A DNA stretch of 64,000 bases from NCBI GenBank assembly GCA_025936115.1, contig JAICTZ010000030.1:22016-86015 (forward strand), given 5' to 3'. Source of the DNA: Polyangiaceae bacterium. Lineage in GTDB: Bacteria > Myxococcota_A > Polyangia > Polyangiales > Polyangiaceae. Shown here piece after piece: positions 47,291 through 55,528 of the stretch. Position numbers and translations under genes: made by a program. Position 1 is the first letter of the stretch, and the number at the start of each line of letters is the position of its first letter. Under the pieces are notes generated by a model. It did no database searches, was not told the DNA's origin, and saw only the letters and a list, made by a program, of their open reading frames with translations.

Positions 47291-47503
47291 ATGACCGAGC
47301 CCTTGCGAATCTCGCGCGTCCTTCGGCACGGAGAGCGCGACGACGGCCTGTTCGATTTGGATTTTTGGCAACAACTCGGCCCCCAGGCAATTTTTGCGGC
47401 CGCTTGGGAGATGATCGACGAACAGACGGCGTTCCGCGGCGAAGATGGCAACGAACCCCGACTTCAAAGATCTGTTCTCCGCGTTCTCCGAAGAGGGCGC
47501 TGA
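47291..47503 (+). CDS. Small partner protein of a decayed nucleotidyltransferase
   Basis: 70 residues from ATG 47291: MTEPLRISRVLRHGERDDGL and DLDFWQQLGPQAIFAAAWEM. Small proteins of this kind overlap the start of nucleotidyltransferase genes in myxobacteria. The last 20 codons overlap the start of the next gene in another frame. The pair resembles a toxin-antitoxin-like module; the function of this half is unknown. Confidence 0.5.
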   Translation: MTEPLRISRVLRHGERDDGLFDLDFWQQLGPQAIFAAAWEMIDEQTAFRGEDGNEPRLQRSVLRVLRRGR

Positions 47504-47655
47504 GTTCATCGTCGTCGCCGCGCAGGCGGTGATGTTTTTCACCGACCCCCGATACACGAAATCTCGACGTTTGGATTCGTCAAACCTCGGAAAACGCCGC
47601 ACGCGTTTACCGGGCGCTCCCACGTGCACAAAATCCCACAATGTGTGGGACACCC
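47445..47655 (+). pseudogene. Nucleotidyltransferase (AbiEii/MNT-like), truncated
   Basis: Starts MATNPDFKDLFSAFSEEGAE and reads FIVVAAQAVMFFTDPRYTK, close to the VGAHAVMFFT.PRYTKDLD pattern of this family. At the catalytic TKDLDVW site two bases seem to be lost; the sense continues in another frame as LDVWIRQTSENAARVYRALP and then fades. The usual GG/GA motif is also altered. So the gene is dead or broken. Confidence 0.6.
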
Positions 47656-47927
47656 GCCCTGGAATGCGCGGAGGATTGCCGTCTGCGCGTATTTCCGCGA
47701 GGGACATATGCGTGTTAGCTGGCAGCGGCGATCGAGCGGCCGTCCGCTTTGTCACGCGAACGACCACTTGGACGCCACTTGGACTCCGCCGAGCGACCGA
47801 AACATGCTCGTCGCGGCGGCACCGAACTTCTGCCCCTTGCCGGATCTTTAACCATGACATACCTTCGGTCGCCCGGATCGGGAAGTCCGGTCAAACGGGA
47901 TACAGTGCGGCACACGGAGGAATGCAA
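47656..47927. other. Remnant region with short hairpin
   Basis: No intact gene. TCCCACA-ATG-TGTGGGA forms a small perfect hairpin near 47634-47650 at its edge. The promoter of the secreted-protein gene is probably near 47840-47910. GGAGG at 47916-47920 is the ribosome binding site for the ATG at 47928. Confidence 0.35.
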
Positions 47928-48740
47928 ATGATATCTAACCGTCATACTGTAACGCTATCTGCGGGGTTCTGCGGGGTTGTTACGTTATTGCTTTCTAACG
48001 GGTGCGCCATAGAAACGGCCACTACCGAGCCCGACTCTCAAGAAGCATTGGCGACGATTAGTTCGTCCATCTCGCAAGAATTTCAGTGGTCTCAAGGACA
48101 AACGAGCACATTCATGGGGAATTCGACAGACTGGGGATGCTTCCTGACCAGAATGGCAGGGAACTATCAAGGCTGGGGAGAGATGATCAATGCCAATATC
48201 GTCGGCAGTCCCGGTGGCGGCCATTGGTATCTTTACGGCACTTCCTATCAGCTAGGTGTCGCGGCTTCGGGACGTTGCTGGACGCACAATTCCGATAACA
48301 ACTCCGCATTTTTTTCATGGAGTCAATACAACGGCGGAGCGACGGACCTCGGGACTGGGTGGTCAATGTGTGCTCTGATGTGGATCTCGGGGAAGTTCCA
48401 GAGTACAACCGAATTCGTACGAATTCAGCGGACCTCGGGAAATCATTGGTCTCTCGATGGCGCCTCGAACACCCAGGACGTCGCCGGCCGCGCGGTGTGC
48501 TATAATGGTGTGGTATCTGGCAGTGAGTACCTCTGGACTTCTGGTCGTTTGAACCTTGAGGACACTGGCACTTTCGGCAAACGCTTTTGCTACCTCACTG
48601 AAGTCGGCGGCAACTTCGACAATGCCAATGACAGCGTTGGCATATATCTAGACACCACGACCAACCCGGAGACGTGGTATATCTCTAGCAGTGGAAGCGG
48701 GGCCAAAATAGCTCGCGCGCGCTGCGCCTCGTTCACATAG
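47928..48740 (+). CDS. Secreted lipoprotein with repeated Cys/aromatic units, lower GC
   Basis: 270 residues from ATG 47928, with GGAGG seven bases upstream. The lipobox is LSNGC. The rest has three to four repeats of a beta unit: GCFLTRMAGNYQGWGEMINA, MCALMWISGKFQSTTEFVRI and FCYLTEVGGNFDNANDSVGI, each followed by a W-rich strand. The base composition is visibly lower in G+C than in the neighbours. This suggests recent transfer. No enzyme motif; a binding or adhesive role is a guess. Confidence 0.7.
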   Translation: MISNRHTVTLSAGFCGVVTLLLSNGCAIETATTEPDSQEALATISSSISQEFQWSQGQTSTFMGNSTDWGCFLTRMAGNYQGWGEMINANIVGSPGGGHWYLYGTSYQLGVAASGRCWTHNSDNNSAFFSWSQYNGGATDLGTGWSMCALMWISGKFQSTTEFVRIQRTSGNHWSLDGASNTQDVAGRAVCYNGVVSGSEYLWTSGRLNLEDTGTFGKRFCYLTEVGGNFDNANDSVGIYLDTTTNPETWYISSSGSGAKIARARCASFT

Positions 48741-48827
48741 CCGTACGTGGTGTCGGTCGGGCGCGCTTCAACTGCCCGACCGACACCGCATCAACGAAGC
48801 ACAAACCGCAGCTGACACGAGAGTCGC

Positions 48828-51257
48828 TTACGCGTCGCACTCGACGTCGACCGTCGCGCCCGCCGGCGCGTACGGCACGAGGTGACCTTCGATCGGCTTG
48901 CCGTTCACCTTGAGCGCTACCTTGCCGCCGCGGCTCTGGTTTTTCACGCGGATGCGGTAGGTCGCGCCGCGGCAGCGCCGCTCGACGGTAAACTCCGTGA
49001 TCTCTTTGCCGAGACAGGGTCGCACCGACAAGCCGTCCCACTCGGGTTTCACGCCGAGCAGGTGCTGCGACACGGCGACGAAGTTCCACGCCGCCGTGCC
49101 GGTAAGCCACGAGTTCTTGGCTTCGCCGTGGCGCACGGCGTCCTTGCCCGCGATCATCTGTGAATAGACGTAGGGCTCGGTGCGGTGAATGTCGCTGATC
49201 TCTTCGACGTAGGCGGGCGCGATCTTCTTGTAATACTCGAAGGCTTGATCGCCGCGGCCGAGCACGGTCTCACCGATGATGACCCAGGGGTTATTGTGGC
49301 AGAAGATGCCCGCGTTCTCTTTGTAGCCGGGCGGATAGGAGGAAATCTCGCCGAGCTCGAGGTGATATTCCTTGTACGCCGGCTGCTGGAGCACGATGCC
49401 GTACTTCGTGTCGAGACGCGCTTTGACGGCGTCGAGCGCCTTCTTCACGTGGCCGCTCTCGAGTCCGATGCCCGCCATCGAGCAGTAGCCCTGCGGCTCG
49501 ATGAAGATCTGGCCGTCTTCGCACTCTTTGCTGCCGACCTTGTTGCCGAAAAAGTCGTAAGCGCGCAGGTACCAGTCGCCGTCCCAGCCGTGAGCGAGCA
49601 CGGTATCGCTCATCTGCTTGACGAGCTCGCGCGCCTTCGCGGCTTCTTCCTTGAGGCCGCGGCGTTCGGCGAGCGTCGCGTATTCGGGCCCGATGTGCAC
49701 GAACATGCCGGCGATGAAGATCGACTCCGCCGTGCGCCCGACGCGGTTGCCGGTCGTCTGGTACGACTCGTCGGGCGTCTCCGAGAAGCAGTTGAGGTTC
49801 AAACAATCGTTCCAGTCGGCGCGGCCGATGAGCGGCAGGCCGTGTGGACCGAGGTTGTTCATGACGTGATAAAATGAGCGCTTGAGGTGCTCGAAGAGCG
49901 ACGCCTTGTTGCTCTCGTCGTTGTCGAACGGCACCTCTTCGTCGAGGATGCTGAAGTCACCGGTCTCTTTGATGTAGGCGGCCGTGCCGAGGATGAGCCA
50001 GAGCGGATCGTCGTTGAAGCCGCTGCCCACGTCGTTGTTGCCGCGCTTGGTGAGCGGCTGATACTGGTGGTACGCGCTGCCGTCGGGAAACTGCGTCGAG
50101 GCAATGTCGATGATGCGCTCGCGCGCGCGCTCGGGGATCAGGTGCACGAAGCCGAGCAAGTCCTGGTTCGAGTCGCGGAAGCCCATGCCGCGCCCGATGC
50201 CGGACTCGAAGTACGACGCGCTGCGCGACATGTTGAACGTCACCATGCACTGGTACGGATTCCACACGTTCACCATGCGATTGAGCTTCTCGTCCTTGGA
50301 CGAGACTTGATAGCTCGACAGAAGCTTCGTCCAGTCGCTGCGCAGCTTTTCGAACGCGGCGTTCACCTGCTCCGGTGTCGAGAAGGCGGCGATCAGCGCC
50401 TCCGCGCGGCGCTTGTTGATGACGCCGGGCTTCTCCCACTTCTCGTCTTTCGGATTCTCGACATAGCCCAGCAAGAACACGAACGTCTTGGACTCGCCCG
50501 GCGCAAGCTTGACCGCGAGCGAGTGCGAGCCGATCGGCGACCAGCCGCTCGCGACGGAGTTTTTGCTCTTGCCGGCACGCACGACGTCCGGCTCGTGAAA
50601 GCCGTTGTAAAGCCCGATGAACGACTCACGATCGGTATCGAAGCCGGCGATTGGCTGGTTGACGTGATAGAACGCGTAGTGATTGCGCCGCTCGCGATAC
50701 TCGTGCTTGTGGTAAATCGTGCCGCCAGAGACTTCGACCTCCGCGGTGCTCAGGTTGCGCTGGAAGTTCGTTTGGTCGTCGTGGGCGTTCCAGAGGCAAA
50801 ACTCGACGAAGGAGAAGAGCGTCACTTCACGCACGCTCGTGCCCTCGTTCTTGAGCGTGACCTGGTGCACCTCCGCGTCGACGCCCTGCGGCACGAACGC
50901 GAGCAGCTCGGCCGAGAGCCCGCGGCGCTTGCCCGTGATGCGCGTGTAACCGAGCCCGTGCCGGCACTCGAACGAGTCGAGCTCGCTCTTCACCGGCATG
51001 TACGAGGGCGACCAGAAGTCGCCATCGGCTTCGCGCACGTAAAAGTAGCGACCACCCGAGTCCGTCGGCACGTTGTTGTAACGGAAGCGCAGGATGCGGC
51101 GTAGGCGCGCATCACGGTAGAAACAGTAGCCGCCCGCCTGGTGCGAGATCAGCCCGAAGAAGCGCTCCGACCCGAGGTAGTTGATCCAGGGGTACGGGGT
51201 TTTCGGCGTGGTAATGACGTATTCTTTGTGTTCGTCGTCGAAGTGGCCGTAGCGCAT
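48828..51257 (-). CDS. cbp: GH94 phosphorylase, probably cellobiose phosphorylase
   Basis: 809 residues from the ATG at 51257, preceded by GGAG. Openings MRYGHFDDEHKEYVITTPKT and RILRFRYNNVPTDSGGRYFY match the cellobiose-type branch. Catalytic acid D lies in MGFRDSNQDLLGF; further family blocks are GNNDVGSGFNDDPLWLILG, IGRADWNDCLNLNCFSETPD and EIVQ-like GQIFIEPQGYCSMAGIG. It should split cellobiose with phosphate into glucose-1-phosphate and glucose. No signal peptide, so cytoplasmic. Chitobiose or laminaribiose as substrates cannot be fully excluded. Confidence 0.88.
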   Translation of the reverse strand: MRYGHFDDEHKEYVITTPKTPYPWINYLGSERFFGLISHQAGGYCFYRDARLRRILRFRYNNVPTDSGGRYFYVREADGDFWSPSYMPVKSELDSFECRHGLGYTRITGKRRGLSAELLAFVPQGVDAEVHQVTLKNEGTSVREVTLFSFVEFCLWNAHDDQTNFQRNLSTAEVEVSGGTIYHKHEYRERRNHYAFYHVNQPIAGFDTDRESFIGLYNGFHEPDVVRAGKSKNSVASGWSPIGSHSLAVKLAPGESKTFVFLLGYVENPKDEKWEKPGVINKRRAEALIAAFSTPEQVNAAFEKLRSDWTKLLSSYQVSSKDEKLNRMVNVWNPYQCMVTFNMSRSASYFESGIGRGMGFRDSNQDLLGFVHLIPERARERIIDIASTQFPDGSAYHQYQPLTKRGNNDVGSGFNDDPLWLILGTAAYIKETGDFSILDEEVPFDNDESNKASLFEHLKRSFYHVMNNLGPHGLPLIGRADWNDCLNLNCFSETPDESYQTTGNRVGRTAESIFIAGMFVHIGPEYATLAERRGLKEEAAKARELVKQMSDTVLAHGWDGDWYLRAYDFFGNKVGSKECEDGQIFIEPQGYCSMAGIGLESGHVKKALDAVKARLDTKYGIVLQQPAYKEYHLELGEISSYPPGYKENAGIFCHNNPWVIIGETVLGRGDQAFEYYKKIAPAYVEEISDIHRTEPYVYSQMIAGKDAVRHGEAKNSWLTGTAAWNFVAVSQHLLGVKPEWDGLSVRPCLGKEITEFTVERRCRGATYRIRVKNQSRGGKVALKVNGKPIEGHLVPYAPAGATVDVECDA

Positions 51258-51360
51258 GAAAGTCTCCGAGAATCGAGGAGGACTCGGCGGCAATGTCTCG
51301 CGGCCGAGTGCCGGCGCGTCAAGGTCGGTTGCCGGCGACCGTAAAAAGCAGTCAATGAAA

Positions 51361-51383
51361 CGGCGTCTCGAATCGAGACGCCG
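51361..51383 (-). terminator. Hairpin upstream of the GH94 gene
   Basis: CGGCGTCTC pairs with GAGACGCCG around GAATC. On the minus strand it is followed by TTTC. It may end the transcript of the lipoprotein gene at 51492-52235, or act as a weak attenuator for GH94. The T run is short. Confidence 0.45.
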
Positions 51384-51491
51384 CTTAAGCTTGGAAGAAC
51401 GGCAGCCGGAAGGGCGCGTTCTCGGTGTTCGGCAGAACTACGCTCGCAGCCGAACGAGCGATTCAAGCGCGCGAATGCGCGGCGGTCGCTC

Positions 51492-52235
51492 TCACTTGCA
51501 ACCGACGAACTGGATCTCGTCGACCGAGATATCGAATTTCGCGCCCTTTTCGTTGCATTGGAACTGCATGCCGTAGATTTTGGAGGGGTCGATGCCGCCG
51601 TCCTTCGGACCCCAATCCTCCTGGTGCATCGCCCGCCACGGGACCACGTAATAGACCCACTCGGTCGTGAGGTCCATGTCGATGCCGTGGTCGTTGAAGC
51701 ACTGGTGGCAGAGCTTGCCGTCCTCATCGGTTTGCACGTCGGGCACCTTCAGACGAACGTGACCCGTCGACTCCGGGGAGTTCTTCTTCGCCCAAAAAGC
51801 GATGCCGCCGTACTTGCTCGCGTCGTACCAACCCTTCGGGTCGACGAAGTTCATGCCCATGCCGGCATAGACGATGTCCGCGCTGCCGACGGTCCCCTTC
51901 ATGCGCGCGCAGTGCGCGGTGCCGTTGGCGCCGCCCTCACTCATCTCGAAGGTGCCGCCGAGCGCGCCGGCCGTCGGCCAGATGTCGGAGCCGCCGTTGT
52001 TCTTCGTGTCCAGGTACGTGTACCAGTAGCCACCGCGGCCCTGAATGAAGTTCGTCTTGTTGTTCGACTCGCAGTCGGAAATCATGCCCGTCGCCGGCGG
52101 ACACGGGCGACCTTCCGGCAGCTCACGGGTCTGCGGCGAGGTCGGATCGATCTTCGTGACGCAAGCGCCCAACGCGAGCGCCATCGCGACCATGGAGCCA
52201 AGAGTGGCGGTCGCGTACTTCATCATTGGATGCAT
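51492..52235 (-). CDS. Secreted lipoprotein, CBM11-like beta-sandwich
   Basis: 247 residues from the ATG at 52235, with an AGGTGAAGAG region before it. Lipobox LGAC. The mature domain contains MISDCESNNKTNFIQGRGGY, SKYGGIAFWAKKNSPESTGH, VRLKVPDVQTDE and IYGMQFQCNEKGAKFDISVD, the pattern of CBM11/CIA30-type domains. Similar in style to the lipoprotein at 44763 but without the Gly linker. Probable beta-glucan-binding protein of the locus. Confidence 0.65.
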   Translation of the reverse strand: MHPMMKYATATLGSMVAMALALGACVTKIDPTSPQTRELPEGRPCPPATGMISDCESNNKTNFIQGRGGYWYTYLDTKNNGGSDIWPTAGALGGTFEMSEGGANGTAHCARMKGTVGSADIVYAGMGMNFVDPKGWYDASKYGGIAFWAKKNSPESTGHVRLKVPDVQTDEDGKLCHQCFNDHGIDMDLTTEWVYYVVPWRAMHQEDWGPKDGGIDPSKIYGMQFQCNEKGAKFDISVDEIQFVGCK

Positions 52236-52365
52236 GCTCTTCACCTGAGTAGCCCGGGCGGGACGCGCTTCCCCTCCATGGGAAGCGAGAACGCCTGCGG
52301 GCGGCGCATGTTGTTCCGCGCCGGGCCGAGCTGTCAATCAGGAAGCTGGAACCGGTGCCAGCGGC

Positions 52366-53385
52366 TTAGAACCCGTAGCCGAGGCCGAGGGTGGCCGCAG
52401 GTGCGAAGCCTATGTACGGGAACAGGAAGGCCAGGCGGAGGTCGAGGTTGACGGCGAAGTTTCCAAACGGGTAGCTGAGCCCCGCGTTTGCCGCGACGAA
52501 CCAGCTGCCGGTCTTGCGCCACACGTCGAGCGTCCCGCTCTGGTTGTTTTGGTAACCGACGTGGTCCTTGTAATAGACGACCTGGACTTTGCCGTCGATT
52601 TCAGCGAGGCCCGCCGCCCCGATCACGTACGGCCGAAGGCCGCGGTTCAGGAACGGCGACTCACCGAAGTAGTAGCCGAAGCGCGCCTCCGCATGGACGG
52701 GCATTGGCGCTTGCGTGCCCGTGACGGCCGGCGACTGGAGGATCGCAATGCCGACGCGCGCACCGAGCGTGAAGTTTTGTCCGATCATGCGATCGTAGCC
52801 GATGAGGAAGCGCAGATCGGCGAGTCCCAAGCCGCCGTGCACCTCGTTGCCGCCGCCGCCGTAGACGGTGCCGCGGTGTACGCCGTCCGCGTCGCGACAC
52901 GAGTAGCCCGCCGCGCCTGCATGCTCGACGCCCTGGTCGTCGAGCGAAGGGCAGACGCCTTGCACGCTGCCGTAGATGAGCAGGTTTTGCTGGACGCTGA
53001 CGCTCAGCCAGTTGAGCGAAAATGGCGAGGGCTCGGAGGGCGGCTCGGGCGGGGCGTCGTCCACTTCCACGATCTTGGGCTCGGGCGCCGGCGGCGGCGG
53101 CTTTGCCTGCCCTTCCGCTTGCGGGTTCGGCGGAGGTTCGCTGCTCTCGCCCGGCTTCGCGTCGCTCGTCCCCGGTGCCGTTCCGCCGACGTCCGTATCG
53201 TGACCGGCGTTGTCGTCCATGCTGCCGCCGGTCGACTGCTTCTTCTTGCCCTTCTTCGACTTCGACGATTTCGACGACTTGGGCGCCGCGTGCGCGGAGC
53301 TTTCGAGGGACGCGTGGGTGAGGCCCAACGCCAAGGGAAGAGCGAGCCAGCGGAGGGCTCTGGGGTTCCGCGCGAGGCCAAGCAT
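52366..53385 (-). CDS. Small outer-membrane beta-barrel protein
   Basis: 339 residues from ATG 53385. Signal peptide ending SSAHAA, then a Lys/Ser stretch and a long Pro/Glu segment. The last 200 residues have barrel strands (NWLSVSVQQNLLIYGSVQGV; RMIGQNFTLGARVGIAILQS) and end LGLGYGF with a terminal Phe. It resembles outer-membrane-protein-beta-barrel family members. The linker may cross the periplasm or bind peptidoglycan. Confidence 0.65.
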   Translation of the reverse strand: MLGLARNPRALRWLALPLALGLTHASLESSAHAAPKSSKSSKSKKGKKKQSTGGSMDDNAGHDTDVGGTAPGTSDAKPGESSEPPPNPQAEGQAKPPPPAPEPKIVEVDDAPPEPPSEPSPFSLNWLSVSVQQNLLIYGSVQGVCPSLDDQGVEHAGAAGYSCRDADGVHRGTVYGGGGNEVHGGLGLADLRFLIGYDRMIGQNFTLGARVGIAILQSPAVTGTQAPMPVHAEARFGYYFGESPFLNRGLRPYVIGAAGLAEIDGKVQVVYYKDHVGYQNNQSGTLDVWRKTGSWFVAANAGLSYPFGNFAVNLDLRLAFLFPYIGFAPAATLGLGYGF

Positions 53386-53600
53386 CGAAGGGGCGTGACG
53401 GTATAGCAACTCGTCCTGCACGAACGCAATCCGTTGACACGGCGCTTTCGCTTTAGTGCCGGTATGGATCGTCGGCCCGCATGCACGGTCGCGCGATAAT
53501 TCGCGTGCGGCTCGAAGCAAGGGTACCGCATGCGATGAAACCCGACCGCCGCGCGCGACCCCTTCCCTGGTCGAGGGACCGTGGTATAGGCGCGCACCCT

Positions 53601-54884
53601 ATGTCAGAGAACGACAAGCTTGCCATCGTGGTCGGCGGCGGTCCGGCCCCGGGTATCAACAGTGTCATCGGTGCCGCGACGATCCGCGCGTGCCTCTCGG
53701 GGATCCAGGTCGTCGGCATCCTCGACGGCTTTTCATGGATCATGAAGGGCGACACGAGTCACACGCGCATCCTCGATATCGAGTCGGTGTCGCGCGTGCA
53801 TTTCCGTGGCGGCTCCGTCCTGCGCACCGCCCGCGCCAACCCAACCAAGGACCCGAAGACGCTCGCCGCCTCGCTCGAATCGCTGAAGAAGCTCGGCATC
53901 AGCAAGCTCATCACCATCGGCGGCGACGACACGGCGTTTTCGGCGCTGACGCTGGCGGAGCATTCCAAAGGCGCTCTGCGCGTCGTCCACGTCCCGAAGA
54001 CGATCGACAACGACCTCGACCTGCCCGACAGCATTCCGACGTTCGGCTATCAGACGGCGCGCCACGTCGGCACCGGCATCGTCCAGGATCTGCTGACCGA
54101 CGCGCAGACCACGTCACGCTGGTATTTCGTGGTGGCGATGGGACGCAAAGCGGGCCACCTCGGGCTCGGTATCGGCAAGGCCGCGGGCGCGACCCTCACG
54201 ATCATTCCCGAGGAATTCGGACGCAAAATCATCCCGCTCGACGAGATGGCGGACATCCTCGTCGGCGCGATCGTCAAGCGCCTCGCTCACGGCCGTCAGG
54301 ACGGCGTCGCCATCCTCGCCGAGGGCTTGGTCGAGCACCTGTCGGAAGCGGAGCTCAAAGAGGTCGCCGGGGACGTGGAGCTCGACGAACACGGTCATAT
54401 CCGCATGGCGGAGGTCGAGTTCGGGCCCATCATCAAGACGCGCGTGCAGGCCAAGCTGAAGGAGCTCGGCATCAAGACGACGCTCGTGCCGAAGAACATC
54501 GGGTACGAGCTCCGCTGCACCGATCCGATCCCCTTCGACATGGAGTACACGCGCGACCTCGGTTACTGCGCAGCGAAGTACCTGATCGAGGGCGGCTCGG
54601 GCGCGATGGTCACGGTCCAGCAGGGCAAGTTCAAGCCCATCAAGTTCTCCGACATGCTCGATCCCGAGACGGGCAAGACGCGCGTGCGGATGGTCAACGT
54701 CGACACGGAGTCGTACAAGATCGCGCGGCGCTACATGATTCGGCTGCGTAAAGACGACTTCGACGACGAGAAGCAGCTCGAGCGGCTCGCCAAGACGGCC
54801 AAGCTCGAGCCCGCCGAGTTCCGCAAGCGGTTCAGCTACGTGGTCGAGCGCGAGGCGCCGCCGCTCGCCTTCAACTATCCCTGA
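53601..54884 (+). CDS. pfp: Phosphofructokinase, PPi-dependent type
   Basis: 427 residues from ATG 53601. GGGPAPGINSVIGAA is the N-terminal loop; TIGGDDTAFSA contains GGDD, and VPKTIDNDLDLPDSIPTFG follows. GGDD in place of GGDG is the mark of pyrophosphate-using enzymes. Substrate-binding blocks MGRKAGHLGLGIGKAAGAT and PEEFG are normal. It converts fructose-6-phosphate to the bisphosphate in glycolysis, reversibly with pyrophosphate. Longer in-frame start at 53481 is rejected as Arg-rich. Confidence 0.92.
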   Translation: MSENDKLAIVVGGGPAPGINSVIGAATIRACLSGIQVVGILDGFSWIMKGDTSHTRILDIESVSRVHFRGGSVLRTARANPTKDPKTLAASLESLKKLGISKLITIGGDDTAFSALTLAEHSKGALRVVHVPKTIDNDLDLPDSIPTFGYQTARHVGTGIVQDLLTDAQTTSRWYFVVAMGRKAGHLGLGIGKAAGATLTIIPEEFGRKIIPLDEMADILVGAIVKRLAHGRQDGVAILAEGLVEHLSEAELKEVAGDVELDEHGHIRMAEVEFGPIIKTRVQAKLKELGIKTTLVPKNIGYELRCTDPIPFDMEYTRDLGYCAAKYLIEGGSGAMVTVQQGKFKPIKFSDMLDPETGKTRVRMVNVDTESYKIARRYMIRLRKDDFDDEKQLERLAKTAKLEPAEFRKRFSYVVEREAPPLAFNYP

Positions 54885-54931
54885 AGTATCGGCGAGGAAG
54901 CGTTCGGGGGCGCGTTCCGTAGCATGGGGTC

Positions 54932-55378
54932 ATGCTGCGCCACGCCCTCCGCTTGCTCGTTTGGGGTGCCGCCCTCGCGGGCTGCGCTTCGGCTCCGCCT
55001 CGTGTCGTGTACGTCCAGGCAGAACCCTATCCCGAGCCGGTGGTGTACGCGGCACCCGCGCCCGTGGCCTACGCGGCACCGCCCGTCGTGTACGGGCACC
55101 CCGTGCGTCCTGGAGGCATCTACGGAAGCGGGCGCGGCGCCCACGAGGGCCCGCGCAGCATCTATGCGCGTCCGCGCGGCGTCTACGCACGTCCCCCCGT
55201 GCCTGTACCGCCGCAAGCCGCCCAGCCGACGCCACGCGCCGTGACACCCGTTGGCCGACCTGTCCCGTTGCAGCGCCCGCCCCATTACGCGACGCGGCCG
55301 CGGCACCAGCCGACGAGAAATCACGGCTGGCACAAACACGCAGAGCTCGAGCAGAACCGAGAGACGGCGGAGCGCTAA
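54932..55378 (+). CDS. Pro/Tyr-rich small lipoprotein
   Basis: 148 residues. Lipobox LAGC, then Tyr/Pro/Ala-rich repeats (PAPVAYAAPPVVYGHPVRP) and a basic tail (HQPTRNHGWHKH). No recognised fold. A periplasmic or surface structural role is possible. Follows the phosphofructokinase by 47 bp on the same strand. Confidence 0.6.
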   Translation: MLRHALRLLVWGAALAGCASAPPRVVYVQAEPYPEPVVYAAPAPVAYAAPPVVYGHPVRPGGIYGSGRGAHEGPRSIYARPRGVYARPPVPVPPQAAQPTPRAVTPVGRPVPLQRPPHYATRPRHQPTRNHGWHKHAELEQNRETAER

Positions 55379-55528
55379 CGAACGCCCCTGCGTCGAAATA
55401 GCGGACGTCACCGGAACGGAGCACTGCAGAGGGGCATTCGAAGACGACGCGAGCGGCCCGGGCAATAGCACTTGCACGTCCCGCCTTCGCGCCTGTCGCG
55501 GGAATGGGCGGTTACTCAATCGATCACA

